A DNA stretch of 37,889 bases, taken from an uncultured Bacteroidales bacterium. GTDB lineage: Bacteria; Bacteroidota; Bacteroidia; Bacteroidales; Bacteroidaceae. Under the pieces are notes generated by a model. The model saw nothing but the letters and a program-made list of their open reading frames with translations, did not search any database and was not told where the DNA came from. The translations under genes were made by a program, and so were the position numbers. Below, piece after piece: positions 7,837 to 16,782 of the stretch; the stretch's first letter is position 1, and each line of letters starts with the position of its first letter. The DNA is taken from NCBI GenBank assembly GCA_902760965.1, contig CACWIN010000015.1, positions 1 to 37,889 of the forward strand, written 5' to 3'.

Positions 7837-8528
7837 TCCTGCTGTGCTATCTTTTGGGCTTTTTTTATGTCACATACATGGTCAACATCGACCACCTGAC
7901 CCATATCAAAGGCCTTGAGTCTCATTCCGGCCTCAAGCAACTTACGCTGAAAATATCGCATCCTGGTCTGGCCGCTCTCCAAACACTCAGCCAACACGTC
8001 AAGGGCCTGTACCTTTAACGCGTAAATTCCTGCCGATACAAAACTGCAGTCATTACGGGTATCGTGAAAACCGGTAATGGTCATTGTTTTATCGGTTTCA
8101 ACAAACAAAGGCTTTTCATCGTCAACAAACGCGGTTACGCCCATTAATCCGTCAAACGGCGTATTGGAGAACTCATCAACCATGGCACGGAAACGGCTTT
8201 CCTGAAAGACAGTATCGACCGTGGTCACGCAGAACCTGTCCTGCCCCAAATAGGGAGCAAGTTCCATCAGGCTGTGCATGGGCGTAGGGGTACTCTTAAC
8301 TATCAGGTCAATAGGCATCATATGGGACATCTCCTTGATATAATCGGCTGTCTCGGGATTTGTTCCGTTTACTATTACGGCAACGCTATCGGCACCGCAG
8401 TTAATGAATATGCGGGCCAGGCGTTCAATCATGGGCGTGCCGCATATGGGCACCAACGGCTTGGGCTGGCTGAATCCTTCGGATGCCAGACGGCTGCCCT
8501 GCCCTGCTGATATGATGCCAAAACGCAT
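7833..8528 (-). CDS. Sugar- or polyol-phosphate nucleotidyltransferase (GT-A NTP transferase family)
   Basis: The protein has 231 residues. The N-terminal NTP-binding loop reads IISAGQGSRLASEGF and is followed by PKPLVPICGTPMIERL, the pattern of IspD/GlmU/IPCT-type nucleotidyltransferases; VTTVDTVF takes the place of the usual metal-binding Asp segment. It is short and has no C-terminal acyltransferase or left-handed helix domain, so it should be a simple NTP + X-phosphate to NDP-X enzyme. The gene next but one encodes a CDP-alcohol phosphotransferase, so CTP is the likely donor and the product a CDP-polyol or CDP-sugar; this is an inference. It starts 16 bases after pdxA and overlaps the ATP-grasp gene by ATGA. 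Confidence 0.82.
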   Translation of the reverse strand: MRFGIISAGQGSRLASEGFSQPKPLVPICGTPMIERLARIFINCGADSVAVIVNGTNPETADYIKEMSHMMPIDLIVKSTPTPMHSLMELAPYLGQDRFCVTTVDTVFQESRFRAMVDEFSNTPFDGLMGVTAFVDDEKPLFVETDKTMTITGFHDTRNDCSFVSAGIYALKVQALDVLAECLESGQTRMRYFQRKLLEAGMRLKAFDMGQVVDVDHVCDIKKAQKIAQQE

Positions 8529-8544
8529 TACCTGTTTGGAAAGA

Positions 8545-9636
8545 TTATTCCTTGCCCGTATCCAGATGCTTTAGTTTGTCGCTGTCATCGCGACGGTCAA
8601 AATAGAGCTTTTTTAGAGGATTTGCATGTATCTCCTCCTCGTTGCTACGTGAGCGGAAAATGTCAATGGCTGCAAATATTGCCTGACGCATTGACTCCTC
8701 GCTGGCCAAGCCCTTACCTGCGATATCGTATGCGGTACCATGGTCGGGCGATGTGCGTACTACCGGCAGACCGGCGGTATAGTTCACGCCGCCGTCCATG
8801 TCAAGTGCCTTAAGCGGAATAAGCCCCTGGTCATGGTACATTGCCAGGATTGCATCAAACTTGCGGTAATCGCCGCTGCCAAAAAATCCATCGGCCGGGA
8901 AGGGGCCAAAGCACTGTATCTTTTCGGCTACAGCCTCGTCAATGGCAGGTTTGATTATCTCGTTCTCCTCCTTGCCTATCAGACCGTCATCGCTGGCATG
9001 AGGATTCAGGGCCAATACTGCTATGCGGGGTATCTCTATGCCGAAATCGGTCTTGAGCGAGTTGTTAAGTATGGCAAGTTTCTCCTTTATAAGGTCCTTG
9101 CTCAGGATTGAAGCAACCTTTGATATAGGATCATGAACCGTAGCCAGCGCCACTCTCATGGAGCTGTTCATAAGGATCATAAGGGCCTTGTTGCCCTGGC
9201 CCAACTGTGCCTCGATATACTCCGTATGACCGGGAAAATTGAACTTTTCGGAATGTATGGTCTTTTTGTTGATTGGAGCGGTAACCAGGACGTCAATCAT
9301 TCCGTCCCTGTACTCCTTAACGGCACGTTCCAGCGCCTGGAATGCGGCATTGCCACTCTCTTGGGTAGGCATGCCAAAATCAACCTTTACATCCTCATCG
9401 TTGCAGTTAACCAGGTTAAGGCGGTCGGGCTGTGCATCCCTGGCAGAGTCTATCACATTAAAGTTGGTCTGTGAATCCACCACTTTACGGTGATAAGTGG
9501 CAACTTTTGGGGAACCGTAAACCACCGGTATGCAGAACTCGAACATTGCCGGGTCAGCGAATGTCTTAAGTATGATCTCGTATCCTATTCCGTTAACATC
9601 ACCCTGAGTGATGCCCACAACTATTTTATCGCTCAT
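8545..9636 (-). CDS. pdxA: 4-hydroxythreonine-4-phosphate dehydrogenase PdxA
   Basis: The protein has 363 residues, a little longer than the usual 330 because of a C-terminal tail after RSRSNEEEIHANPLKKLYF. Family motifs are GITQGDVNGIGYEIILKT at the N-terminus, PINK, FPGHTEYI with the metal-binding His, NPHASDDG, MYHDQGLIPLK, and RTSPDHGTAYDIAGKG at the C-terminus. PdxA oxidises 4-phosphohydroxy-L-threonine with NAD in the DXP-dependent pathway to pyridoxal phosphate, in the cytoplasm as a metal-dependent dimer. It lies between the DUF4837 lipoprotein gene (11 bases) and the nucleotidyltransferase (16 bases) in the rlmN operon. The link to the downstream lipid-like cassette is positional only. 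Confidence 0.97.
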   Translation of the reverse strand: MSDKIVVGITQGDVNGIGYEIILKTFADPAMFEFCIPVVYGSPKVATYHRKVVDSQTNFNVIDSARDAQPDRLNLVNCNDEDVKVDFGMPTQESGNAAFQALERAVKEYRDGMIDVLVTAPINKKTIHSEKFNFPGHTEYIEAQLGQGNKALMILMNSSMRVALATVHDPISKVASILSKDLIKEKLAILNNSLKTDFGIEIPRIAVLALNPHASDDGLIGKEENEIIKPAIDEAVAEKIQCFGPFPADGFFGSGDYRKFDAILAMYHDQGLIPLKALDMDGGVNYTAGLPVVRTSPDHGTAYDIAGKGLASEESMRQAIFAAIDIFRSRSNEEEIHANPLKKLYFDRRDDSDKLKHLDTGKE

Positions 9637-9647
9637 TATTATATTGT

Positions 9648-10748
9648 TTATTCGGGATTTATTTCTATTTCGTCCAAATCAAAAGTATTCCTGGCCAGAT
9701 CCAGTTCCTCGGGGAGCCGCAGAGTGTAGAGCGACGCCTCAAGCCTGCGTATCAGGTTGCGCTTGTCAGTTGCAGGAGAGTACACGAATCCCTCCACTAC
9801 AATTACACGCTGGTTCTTTTCGTCAACTCTAGCGACCGATACAAACGGGCCTCCCATATCGTAGTTCCTTATGTTCCACAAGCCGCGGACTACCTGGGCG
9901 TATGCGCCGTGAACCTCGTCATCGTTGAACATTACGAACGGGGTGGTCATCATGTACTGACCTTCCCTGGGACCCGGGACATTGGCTTTCATAACAGAGT
10001 CACGCTTACGGATAAAATAATCTTTTGTAAAGGTCCTCTTGTCACGGTAGGGATAGGAGTAGATTACAAAATTCATATCCTTGTTGACCCTGTCGGTGCT
10101 GAACCACAAAAAGTTCCTTCCGGTTTTGGTCTTGTTAAGTTCAGGCAAAGAAAAGATATCACAGCCAAACATGTTCATTACCTTTTCCCTGACCATGGGG
10201 TTATACTGCTCCTTAAGGTGTTCGGCCTCATGATTCAGTTCGGCGCGGGTAAAGAAATTGATTATCACGTCGTGGTTGGTCTTTACAAAACGCTTGAACT
10301 CCTCGGCATTGGGAGCCTGGATGTTCATCACTATCTGCGGATATGCATATACGTTCTTGGTATATTTGAACTTACACTGCGTGTACGTCCTTGAGTCAAT
10401 GTTCATTATTATGATGTTACGGCACAGGTGCAGGTTCTTTGAAAAGTTGTTTGACGATACCTTCATAACGTCAAACGAAGGTTCCGCCTGCGAAAGGCCC
10501 AGCACATCATCGGTAAGGACATTATACAACGTATCAAAAGCACCGGTCAAAAGGTCATTAGGCTCATAAACGACCAGCACCTCATAAGGGCCGCCGGCCG
10601 ATGTAGGCGTAAACAGGGGCTTTTTGGCTTTTGCCTTGGCTGCACTCCTGGCCTTTGGCTTTTTATCGGCTCCTTTATTGTCACGGCATCCAACCATGTT
10701 CATTGCCGCAATCATAATAATGCAAACAGCTAATAGGATCTTTTTCAT
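9648..10748 (-). CDS. DUF4837 family lipoprotein
   Basis: The protein has 366 residues with a lipoprotein signal peptide ending MNMVGC (lipidated Cys21), followed by a Lys/Ala-rich linker (KKPKARSAAKAKAKK) and the DUF4837 body beginning GGPYEVLVVYE. It is a Bacteroidetes envelope protein of unknown function, expected to be anchored in the periplasm or outer membrane. One base separates it from the rlmN stop (TGA-T-ATG), and pdxA follows after 11 bases, so the three are almost certainly co-transcribed. I recall rlmN-DUF4837-pdxA as a recurrent Bacteroidales arrangement, which would make these three genes the conserved head of the operon and the five downstream genes the variable part. Confidence 0.88.
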   Translation of the reverse strand: MKKILLAVCIIMIAAMNMVGCRDNKGADKKPKARSAAKAKAKKPLFTPTSAGGPYEVLVVYEPNDLLTGAFDTLYNVLTDDVLGLSQAEPSFDVMKVSSNNFSKNLHLCRNIIIMNIDSRTYTQCKFKYTKNVYAYPQIVMNIQAPNAEEFKRFVKTNHDVIINFFTRAELNHEAEHLKEQYNPMVREKVMNMFGCDIFSLPELNKTKTGRNFLWFSTDRVNKDMNFVIYSYPYRDKRTFTKDYFIRKRDSVMKANVPGPREGQYMMTTPFVMFNDDEVHGAYAQVVRGLWNIRNYDMGGPFVSVARVDEKNQRVIVVEGFVYSPATDKRNLIRRLEASLYTLRLPEELDLARNTFDLDEIEINPE

Positions 10749-10749
10749 A

Positions 10750-11772
10750 TCATTGTTCGTTTTTTGCTGTACTCAACATTCCGCAGGCGGCCCATATATC
10801 CTCTCCGCGTGATGCACGTATGGTTGCAAACACGCCGTGAGCGGTAAGCCAGTCACGGAACTCTATCATGCTTTCTTCGGCCACCGGACGCAAAGGACTG
10901 TCCGGAATGGCATGGAAACGTATAAGGTTCACTCGGCAGCTAAGGCCGTTAAGGGTCTTTACCAGCTGTCGGGCATCGTCAATGGAGTCATTCACACCTT
11001 GGAACATGGTGTACTCAAATGACAGGCGGCGCTGATGACTGAAATCATACCGGCGGAGCACCTCCAGCATCTCGGTCATGGAGAACGCCTTCTCGGCCGG
11101 AATCAGTTCAATGCGCTTTTGGGGCGTGGGAGCATGCAGACTCACCGCTATGTGGCACTCGCAGCTCTCAATGAGCCGTTTTAGTTCACGCCTCAGTCCA
11201 ACGGTTGATATCGTGATGCGTTTTGGGCTCCACCCGAATCCCCAGGGGGCGGTCAGGATCTCTTGGACGGCAAGCACGTTCTCAAGGTTGTCCAACGGCT
11301 CGCCCATGCCCATGAATACCACATTGGTCAGGTTTTCCTTTCCAGGCAGTGAGAGTATCTGGTTAAGGATCTCACCGGCAGTAAGGCTGGCCGTATAGTG
11401 CTGGCGTCCGGTCATGCAGAATACGCATCCCATCTTGCAGCCCACCTGACTGGATATGCATAGTGTGGCGCGGTCACCGTCGGGGATATAGACGGCCTCA
11501 ACATAATGACCGTTCTGGACAGGAAAGAGGTATTTTACCGTACCGTCCTGCGATGCCGCCTTATGCGACGGCTCTGCCAGACCGACCTGATAGTTCTGCG
11601 CCAGTCTGGTCCTGGCCTTGAGTGACAGGTTGGTCATCTCATCAATTGACCTGACCTGCTTTACGTAAAGCCAGTCGGCCATCTGCTTGGCTGTAAACAG
11701 TGGCATACCGTTCTCCACAGCCACCTGCTGCAGCTGAGCCAGAGTCATTCCTACCAGATTATTCAAGGCCAT
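10750..11772 (-). CDS. rlmN: 23S rRNA (adenine2503-C2)/tRNA A37 methyltransferase RlmN
   Basis: The protein has 340 residues, the normal length. The radical-SAM cluster motif CKMGCVFC (CxxxCxxC) is followed by MTGRQHY. GMGEPLDN, the STVGLRREL segment, CECHIAVSLHAP and the C-terminal RGEDIWAACGML, with the conserved methylatable Cys, complete the family pattern. It methylates C2 of A2503 in 23S rRNA and A37 of some tRNAs in the cytoplasm. It is the first gene of the eight-gene minus-strand operon. The divergent start region with the glycosyltransferase at 11866 holds opposing promoter-like boxes. Confidence 0.97.
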   Translation of the reverse strand: MALNNLVGMTLAQLQQVAVENGMPLFTAKQMADWLYVKQVRSIDEMTNLSLKARTRLAQNYQVGLAEPSHKAASQDGTVKYLFPVQNGHYVEAVYIPDGDRATLCISSQVGCKMGCVFCMTGRQHYTASLTAGEILNQILSLPGKENLTNVVFMGMGEPLDNLENVLAVQEILTAPWGFGWSPKRITISTVGLRRELKRLIESCECHIAVSLHAPTPQKRIELIPAEKAFSMTEMLEVLRRYDFSHQRRLSFEYTMFQGVNDSIDDARQLVKTLNGLSCRVNLIRFHAIPDSPLRPVAEESMIEFRDWLTAHGVFATIRASRGEDIWAACGMLSTAKNEQ

Positions 11773-11826
11773 TTGTAATCTATTTTACTTAAAAACGCGG
11801 CGGTATTCAAAATACGTCTGTTTAAG

Positions 11827-11859
11827 TTGCGAAGATACGATTTTTTGTTTGTATATTCG
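11827..11859. promoter_or_regulatory. Divergent promoter region between rlmN and the glycosyltransferase
   Basis: On the plus strand TTGC (11827) lies 21 bases before TATATTCG (11852-11859), close to TAnnTTTG, and only 6 bases ahead of the ATG at 11866. On the minus strand TATCTTCG (11837-11830) is a one-mismatch -7 box about 57 bases upstream of rlmN. The boxes point away from each other within about 30 bases. Both matches are imperfect. Confidence 0.4.
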
Positions 11860-11865
11860 CTGAAT

Positions 11866-13200
11866 ATGATACACACAATTGATTTACCGCAATACGGCAG
11901 TTCAACTCAGTCTGTAAGAGACACGTTGAAAGCATTCCGCAACCAATATATCCTGCTCAACATAAGCGGCAGGGAAGTAACCATAACCCAGGATGCCGCA
12001 GACCGCATGAAACAGTTTGCGGACTCATCAAACGCCGGCATGGTATACTCGGATTACCTTAAGACCATGGGGGCCGATGCCATAGTCCCCGCCCCGTTGA
12101 TAGACATCCAGACCGGCAGTCTTAGAGACGATTTTGACTTTGGAGCATTGGTCCTGCTTACTCCTGCCGGCATAGAGGCGTATCTTGGTTTTAGCGGTGC
12201 GGAGTTCCGGACTGCAGGATTCTACCAGATGCGTCTGGCAATACAGCGTTCACTCCCCATTGTGCGTGTTCCGCAGCCGCTCTACACCATTGCCGAGACC
12301 GATTTCCGTACATCGGGCCAAAAGCAGTTTGATTACGTAAATCCGCGCAACCGCGATGTGCAGATTGAGATGGAAGCCGCCTGCACTGAACACCTTAAGT
12401 TGATTGACGGTTATATCAAACCCGGAGCGGGACAGGCCGTCAATACCAATGACGGAGAATTTCCGGTTTTGGCATCGGTCATAATCCCTGTGCGCAACCG
12501 AGTCCGCACCATTGCCGATGCGGTTAAGTCGGCGCTTGACCAAAAGCTTGACGGTAAGTTCAATGTGATAGTGGTTGACAACCATTCAACCGACGGCACC
12601 ACTGACATTCTTGATGAACTGGCAGCCAAACACCCTAACCTGGTCCACATTATACCTGTACAGACTGACCTTGGTATAGGCGGATGCTGGAACCTTGCAG
12701 TAAACGACAGCCGTTGCGGCAGGTTTGCGGTCCAGTTGGACAGCGATGACCTGTACAGCGGACCTGACACCTTGCAGAAAGTGATTGACAAGTTCCGTGA
12801 GGGCGGATACTCCATGGTGATAGGCAGTTACCGCATGTGCAACTTTGACCTTGAAACCTTGCCCCCCGGAATAATTGACCACCGTGAATGGACCGATGAA
12901 AACGGCCCGAACAACGCGCTGCGCATAAACGGACTGGGCGCACCTCGTGCTTTCTACACGCCTATAGTACGACAGATAGGATTCCCCAACGTGAGTTACG
13001 GTGAGGATTATGCCGTAGCCATACGCATAACCGGAGAGTACCGTCTGGGCCGAATCTTTGACGAGCTCTACCTGTGCCGCCGCTGGGAGGGTAACAGTGA
13101 CGCCGCATTGAGTCCCGAAAAAGTCAATGCAAACAACCTTTACAAAGACTCTCTGCGCACTGCTGAGCTGGAGAGAAGAATAAAGAACAACAGCCTTTAA
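11866..13200 (+). CDS. Glycosyltransferase family 2 protein with N-terminal extension
   Basis: The start [11 protein letters not shown] (11866) is preferred over an upstream TTG in frame. The protein has 444 residues. A complete GT-A domain begins near residue 202 with [10 protein letters not shown], followed by [12 protein letters not shown] and the metal-binding QLDSDDLY near 291; [10 protein letters not shown] is a plausible catalytic region. The first 200 residues ([29 protein letters not shown]) resemble the second half of a GT2 domain without its nucleotide-binding part, perhaps a degenerate duplicate. There is no signal peptide or membrane helix, so it should act in the cytoplasm. Donor and acceptor are unknown. 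The next gene starts 4 bases after the stop, so the two are probably co-translated. Confidence 0.85.
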   Translation: MIHTIDLPQYGSSTQSVRDTLKAFRNQYILLNISGREVTITQDAADRMKQFADSSNAGMVYSDYLKTMGADAIVPAPLIDIQTGSLRDDFDFGALVLLTPAGIEAYLGFSGAEFRTAGFYQMRLAIQRSLPIVRVPQPLYTIAETDFRTSGQKQFDYVNPRNRDVQIEMEAACTEHLKLIDGYIKPGAGQAVNTNDGEFPVLASVIIPVRNRVRTIADAVKSALDQKLDGKFNVIVVDNHSTDGTTDILDELAAKHPNLVHIIPVQTDLGIGGCWNLAVNDSRCGRFAVQLDSDDLYSGPDTLQKVIDKFREGGYSMVIGSYRMCNFDLETLPPGIIDHREWTDENGPNNALRINGLGAPRAFYTPIVRQIGFPNVSYGEDYAVAIRITGEYRLGRIFDELYLCRRWEGNSDAALSPEKVNANNLYKDSLRTAELERRIKNNSL

Positions 13201-13203
13201 CTG

Positions 13204-15366
13204 ATGGACAACATTTTCAAGCATCTGGATGTCTGCCTTGAACAGCAACTCAACGTATGGCCTGCGGCACGTGAGGCATTCAGCAATCTGGAACAGGTAC
13301 AGACTCGTGTACTATCATCATCGGGACTTGCACTCCAGCATAACCCCGCACGGATAATCTCTACAACAGCTAAGGTAAAGCCGGCCGAAGTCACTACCCG
13401 TGCATGTTTTTTGTGCAAGGATAACCGCCCGCAGGAGCAGATAGCTTTTGATGCAGGCAACGGATTTGACCTTCTGGTAAATCCCTATCCCATCCTGCGC
13501 GAGCACTTTTGTGTAGTGAGCCGCGAGCATCGGCTCCAGATGTTCAAAGATTGCTACAAAGTAATGCTTGGCATAGCTCAGGAGCTTGAACCCGGCTATA
13601 TGATTTTTTACAACGGTCCTCGCAGCGGGGCATCGGCCCCTGACCATCTGCATATGCAGATTGGACGTTCCGAGGGCATTCCGTTGGTAGATAAACTGCG
13701 CCAGAACGAGCCGTCGGCAAAAGACGAGCCTGTAACCATTCAGCCGTTCGGATTCCCAGTGGTAATAATAAAGGGCTCTGACCCGGACAAGCTGTGGGAT
13801 TACGTAAGCGGCATGACCATATATGATGGAGAGTATGAGCCGCGCATGAATGTGCTTGCATTTAACCGTGACGGACAAGTAATAACCGCCATCATACCGC
13901 GTAGCAAGCACCGCCCGGACTGTTACTATTCAGACGGGCCGGACAAGGTCATGGTTAGTCCCGGCGCTGTGGATATGTTCGGACTGGTCATTACTCCGCG
14001 CAAGGAGGATTTTGATTCGCTCACTGAGCGCCAGGTACTTGACATTTACCGTCAGGTCACCCCGCAGCAGCCCAAGATCAAGGTGGGTATCATGGCTGCT
14101 CCTTTGATTAAGTTCTGCCTAAACGACAGCTACACCGACGGCCGCAGCAGTTTTGAGGGCGAAATGAGCATAAGCGTTGTGGGCGGCCGCCTGAGTTGGA
14201 ACGGAATACTGATTGACAGTCTCACGCTCACTCCCAATGAGCATGGCAGCACGTTCACCCTGCATGATGTGACTATTGGCATCGGATTCCACTGGGAACG
14301 CAATGAGGAGCAGACTTTCTCAGGGCAACTTAAGTTCATTGTTGAAAACGAATTGGTTCACGCCATCAACATTCTGCCTGTCGAGGAGTACCTGACAAGC
14401 GTTATCTCATCAGAGATGAAACCCACGGCTTCCAAGGAATTCCTAAAGGCACATGCCGTGATTTCACGCAGTTGGGTACTGGCGCAACTGCGTTCTCCGT
14501 TCCGCAAGACTGAAGCCACGCCTTCAACTGATGCATCGACTGGACATGATTACATTCTGGACCGCATAATCAAGTGGTATGACCACGACCAGCACACCCT
14601 GTTTGACGTCTGTGCCGATGACCATTGCCAGCGCTACCAGGGCCGCACCCGCATAATCAGTGCTGCAGCCCAGGCCGCAGTCAAGGAGACACTTGGCCAG
14701 ACGTTAGTGTTTGACGGCCACCTTTGTGATGCCCGTTTCAGCAAGTGCTGCGGCGGCGTTACCGAGCAATTTGAGACATGCTGGCAGGATGAGCACAAGC
14801 CATATCTGGTAGCATTGCGTGACAGCAGCATTAATGAGGGCGCCCTGCCCGACCTCTCAATTGAGGAGAACGCACGCCAGTGGATAATGTCAGAACCCAA
14901 GTCATTCTGCAACTCGGCCGACGGCAACATCCTGTCAGAATCACTCAACGGCTATGACCTGGAAACGCCCGATTATTATCGTTGGAAAGTGGAGTACACT
15001 GTGGAACAGGTATCGGACATATTCCGTCGCAAATCGGGTCTGGATATCGGTGACATCGTTGACCTTCGCCCCATAAGGCGCGGGCCATCGGGCCGTATCT
15101 ATGAACTGGAGATTGAAGGCACAAAACAGACAGTCACCATCGGCAAGGAACTGGAGATTCGCCGCACCCTGTCAGAATCACACCTGTTCAGCAGTGCATT
15201 CGTAATTGAGAAAACTCAGGACGGATTTATCCTTCACGGAGCCGGCTGGGGTCACGGAGTAGGTCTCTGCCAAATCGGCGCCGCCGTCATGGCCGCCAAA
15301 GGCTACACCTACCGCGAAATCCTCCACCACTACTACCCCCACACCACCCTTTCCCGCTTCTACTAG
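13204..15366 (+). CDS. DUF4922 (HIT/GalT-like phosphorylase) fused to a SpoIID domain
   Basis: The protein has 720 residues with two unrelated parts. Residues about 1-310 form DUF4922: a CFLC zinc-type pair at 68-71 and the nucleotidyl-transfer motif HLHMQ at 148-152, similar to GalT, Ap4A phosphorylase and GDP-galactose phosphorylase enzymes. Residues about 390-720 form a SpoIID/LytB domain: VEEYLTSVISSEM with the conserved Glu, HAVISRSWVLAQL, CDARFSKCCGG, and the C-terminal GWGHGVGLCQIGA. SpoIID enzymes cleave glycan strands of denuded peptidoglycan and normally act outside the membrane, but no signal peptide is present here (MDNIFKHLDVCLEQQLN). The protein is therefore either cytoplasmic, acting on recycled wall fragments, or exported in an unusual way. 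A REP element begins 10 bases after the stop. Confidence 0.85.
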   Translation: MDNIFKHLDVCLEQQLNVWPAAREAFSNLEQVQTRVLSSSGLALQHNPARIISTTAKVKPAEVTTRACFLCKDNRPQEQIAFDAGNGFDLLVNPYPILREHFCVVSREHRLQMFKDCYKVMLGIAQELEPGYMIFYNGPRSGASAPDHLHMQIGRSEGIPLVDKLRQNEPSAKDEPVTIQPFGFPVVIIKGSDPDKLWDYVSGMTIYDGEYEPRMNVLAFNRDGQVITAIIPRSKHRPDCYYSDGPDKVMVSPGAVDMFGLVITPRKEDFDSLTERQVLDIYRQVTPQQPKIKVGIMAAPLIKFCLNDSYTDGRSSFEGEMSISVVGGRLSWNGILIDSLTLTPNEHGSTFTLHDVTIGIGFHWERNEEQTFSGQLKFIVENELVHAINILPVEEYLTSVISSEMKPTASKEFLKAHAVISRSWVLAQLRSPFRKTEATPSTDASTGHDYILDRIIKWYDHDQHTLFDVCADDHCQRYQGRTRIISAAAQAAVKETLGQTLVFDGHLCDARFSKCCGGVTEQFETCWQDEHKPYLVALRDSSINEGALPDLSIEENARQWIMSEPKSFCNSADGNILSESLNGYDLETPDYYRWKVEYTVEQVSDIFRRKSGLDIGDIVDLRPIRRGPSGRIYELEIEGTKQTVTIGKELEIRRTLSESHLFSSAFVIEKTQDGFILHGAGWGHGVGLCQIGAAVMAAKGYTYREILHHYYPHTTLSRFY

Positions 15367-15375
15367 TAGCACCTA

Positions 15376-15480
15376 GGGGCACAAAGGGGACGGTTCTTTT
15401 TGTGCCCCGAGCCATTGGGGACGGTTCCGTTTGGCTCGTTTTTAACAAATGAGCCAAACGGAACCGTCCCCAATGGACTC
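15376..15480. repeat. Composite REP element: one GGGGCAC-type unit plus an inverted pair with a different stem
   Basis: Unit A at 15376-15408 is the same 33-base palindrome seen at 4386 and 19184. It is followed directly by unit B at 15409-15437 (GAGCCATT, core GGGGACGGTTC, CGTTTGGCTC) and, after 13 bases, its inverse at 15451-15480, which carries one extra A. Units A and B share the core GGGGACGGTTC but have entirely different outer stems. The B pair folds into one long hairpin followed by a T-rich run (15482-15488), so it probably also ends transcription of the DUF4922-SpoIID gene. Confidence 0.85.
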
Positions 15481-15495
15481 ATTTTTTTACAACTT

Positions 15496-15527
15496 TTTGG
15501 AATAGTATCAGAATTCTATTATTTTTG
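15496..15527 (+). promoter_or_regulatory. Canonical Bacteroidetes promoter for the CHASE2-metacaspase operon
   Basis: TTTG at 15496-15499, a spacer of exactly 20 bases, then TATTTTTG at 15520-15527 match the TTTG-N19-21-TAnnTTTG consensus fully. Transcription would start near 15534, about 30 bases before the ATG at 15565. It sits just after the REP terminator, so the four-gene cassette has its own transcription. Confidence 0.75.
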
Positions 15528-15564
15528 TCATGTTATCAATTAGTTAAATGGGATAATAGTGGGC

Positions 15565-16782
15565 ATGAAAATAAAAGGGACACATCTAATAATTTCATCA
15601 ATCATATCCCTGTTTCTTTTGGTAGTTTCTTACTGGGGGAACAACATAAGAAGGCCATTGTTGGAAAACTATGACCTTATCAGATTAATTGAGTTGATTA
15701 CCGATGGTTCTCTTAACAAACACAATAAAGTGGAACCTTCAAATTACCTGCTCATAAACACTGCTTTTGACAAATCGTCTATTGACAAACATGAAAACGA
15801 TGAACCCGGAGGCCGAATAATAGGTAAACAATTCATTACAGACCGACGCAAACTGATAGATTTCCTGGAATTGGCAAAGCAATCGGATTACAGATACTTG
15901 ATAATTGATCTGGATTTTTCAAAAGAACTGATGGACGGCAATAATGATTCCATTGACAACAAACTTGTTGACTTATTGTTGTCCATGAAGAAAGTGTTCA
16001 TTCCGTTACCTGTCGATGAAGATGGTAATTATAAGCAACTACTTGATGACCGCTTGAATGACATTGCATATAGCGCGGTTCTTTTGGGCACATGGAGGAT
16101 AAAGAGTTTGACTCCACTCCCATTGCAGCACAATGGCGTTAAATCAATACCCTTACGTGTATTTGAAGATTCAACAAAGGTATTATATCAGGAGCATCCG
16201 CTTTATAGTAAATTGGGCCGTAAGTTATGTTACAAAAAAGTATTTGCATTCAATTATGTCAAAGACAAAGCAGTAAGAGACTTTAACGGATACCAGCATC
16301 AAAGTACGTTATACACCATGCTCGGTGCAGATTATCTGCAGGCTAATGCTCTTAAAGCAACGGCCCCAAAAAGGCTGAGCAAAAAAATAATAATCATAGG
16401 TGATTACGAGAATGATAAAGTATTGTCGTATTATGGTACAATTGCAGGATCATTGGTCATTTTGAATGAGTTCTTCTCACTAATGAATGAATGGAACGTA
16501 GTCAAATGGGGATTTGTCGTTTTTTGTTTCTTCCTGTTCTTATTCACTTTCTATGCAATGATGGAAGGCTGGTCTCTAATCAAAATGACAAAAATCAAGA
16601 ACCACAAACTTGCCAGCCTGCTGAGTTCATTTTTAAGTGTTACAATAATATACAATATCATCAAAGTTATTCTGTTCTATTGCTTTCATATCTATTTCTG
16701 TCTATTCTTCCCTGTATTATTCATATCTTTATTATCACCCTTTATTAGCCTGAAAGATGAAAAAAAACAACCGAATTTATAG
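15565..16782 (+). CDS. CHASE2-like extracytoplasmic sensor membrane protein
   Basis: The protein has 405 residues from the ATG; a GTG two codons upstream is also in frame. It has an N-terminal membrane helix (about 7-24), a large extracytoplasmic domain (about 28-305), then three hydrophobic helices and a short basic tail. The domain has CHASE2 hallmarks: an early buried strand (YLLINTAF), YLIIDLDF, and the diagnostic end KKIIIIGDYENDK with YYGTIAGSLVILNEFFSL, corresponding to the usual IGxxxxxDxxxTPxGxxPGvxxHAn segment just before the membrane. No kinase, cyclase or other cytoplasmic output domain follows. CHASE2 is elsewhere linked to caspase-like CHAT proteins, notably in cyanobacteria, which fits the metacaspase two genes downstream. 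The next gene starts within this one (26-base overlap). Confidence 0.7.
   Translation: MKIKGTHLIISSIISLFLLVVSYWGNNIRRPLLENYDLIRLIELITDGSLNKHNKVEPSNYLLINTAFDKSSIDKHENDEPGGRIIGKQFITDRRKLIDFLELAKQSDYRYLIIDLDFSKELMDGNNDSIDNKLVDLLLSMKKVFIPLPVDEDGNYKQLLDDRLNDIAYSAVLLGTWRIKSLTPLPLQHNGVKSIPLRVFEDSTKVLYQEHPLYSKLGRKLCYKKVFAFNYVKDKAVRDFNGYQHQSTLYTMLGADYLQANALKATAPKRLSKKIIIIGDYENDKVLSYYGTIAGSLVILNEFFSLMNEWNVVKWGFVVFCFFLFLFTFYAMMEGWSLIKMTKIKNHKLASLLSSFLSVTIIYNIIKVILFYCFHIYFCLFFPVLFISLLSPFISLKDEKKQPNL

Noticed and set aside
12586-13911. Minus-strand frames of about 200 codons (12586-13248 and 13318-13911)
   Set aside because: Antisense to the glycosyltransferase and DUF4922 genes, low-complexity Val/Tyr/His composition typical of shadow frames.
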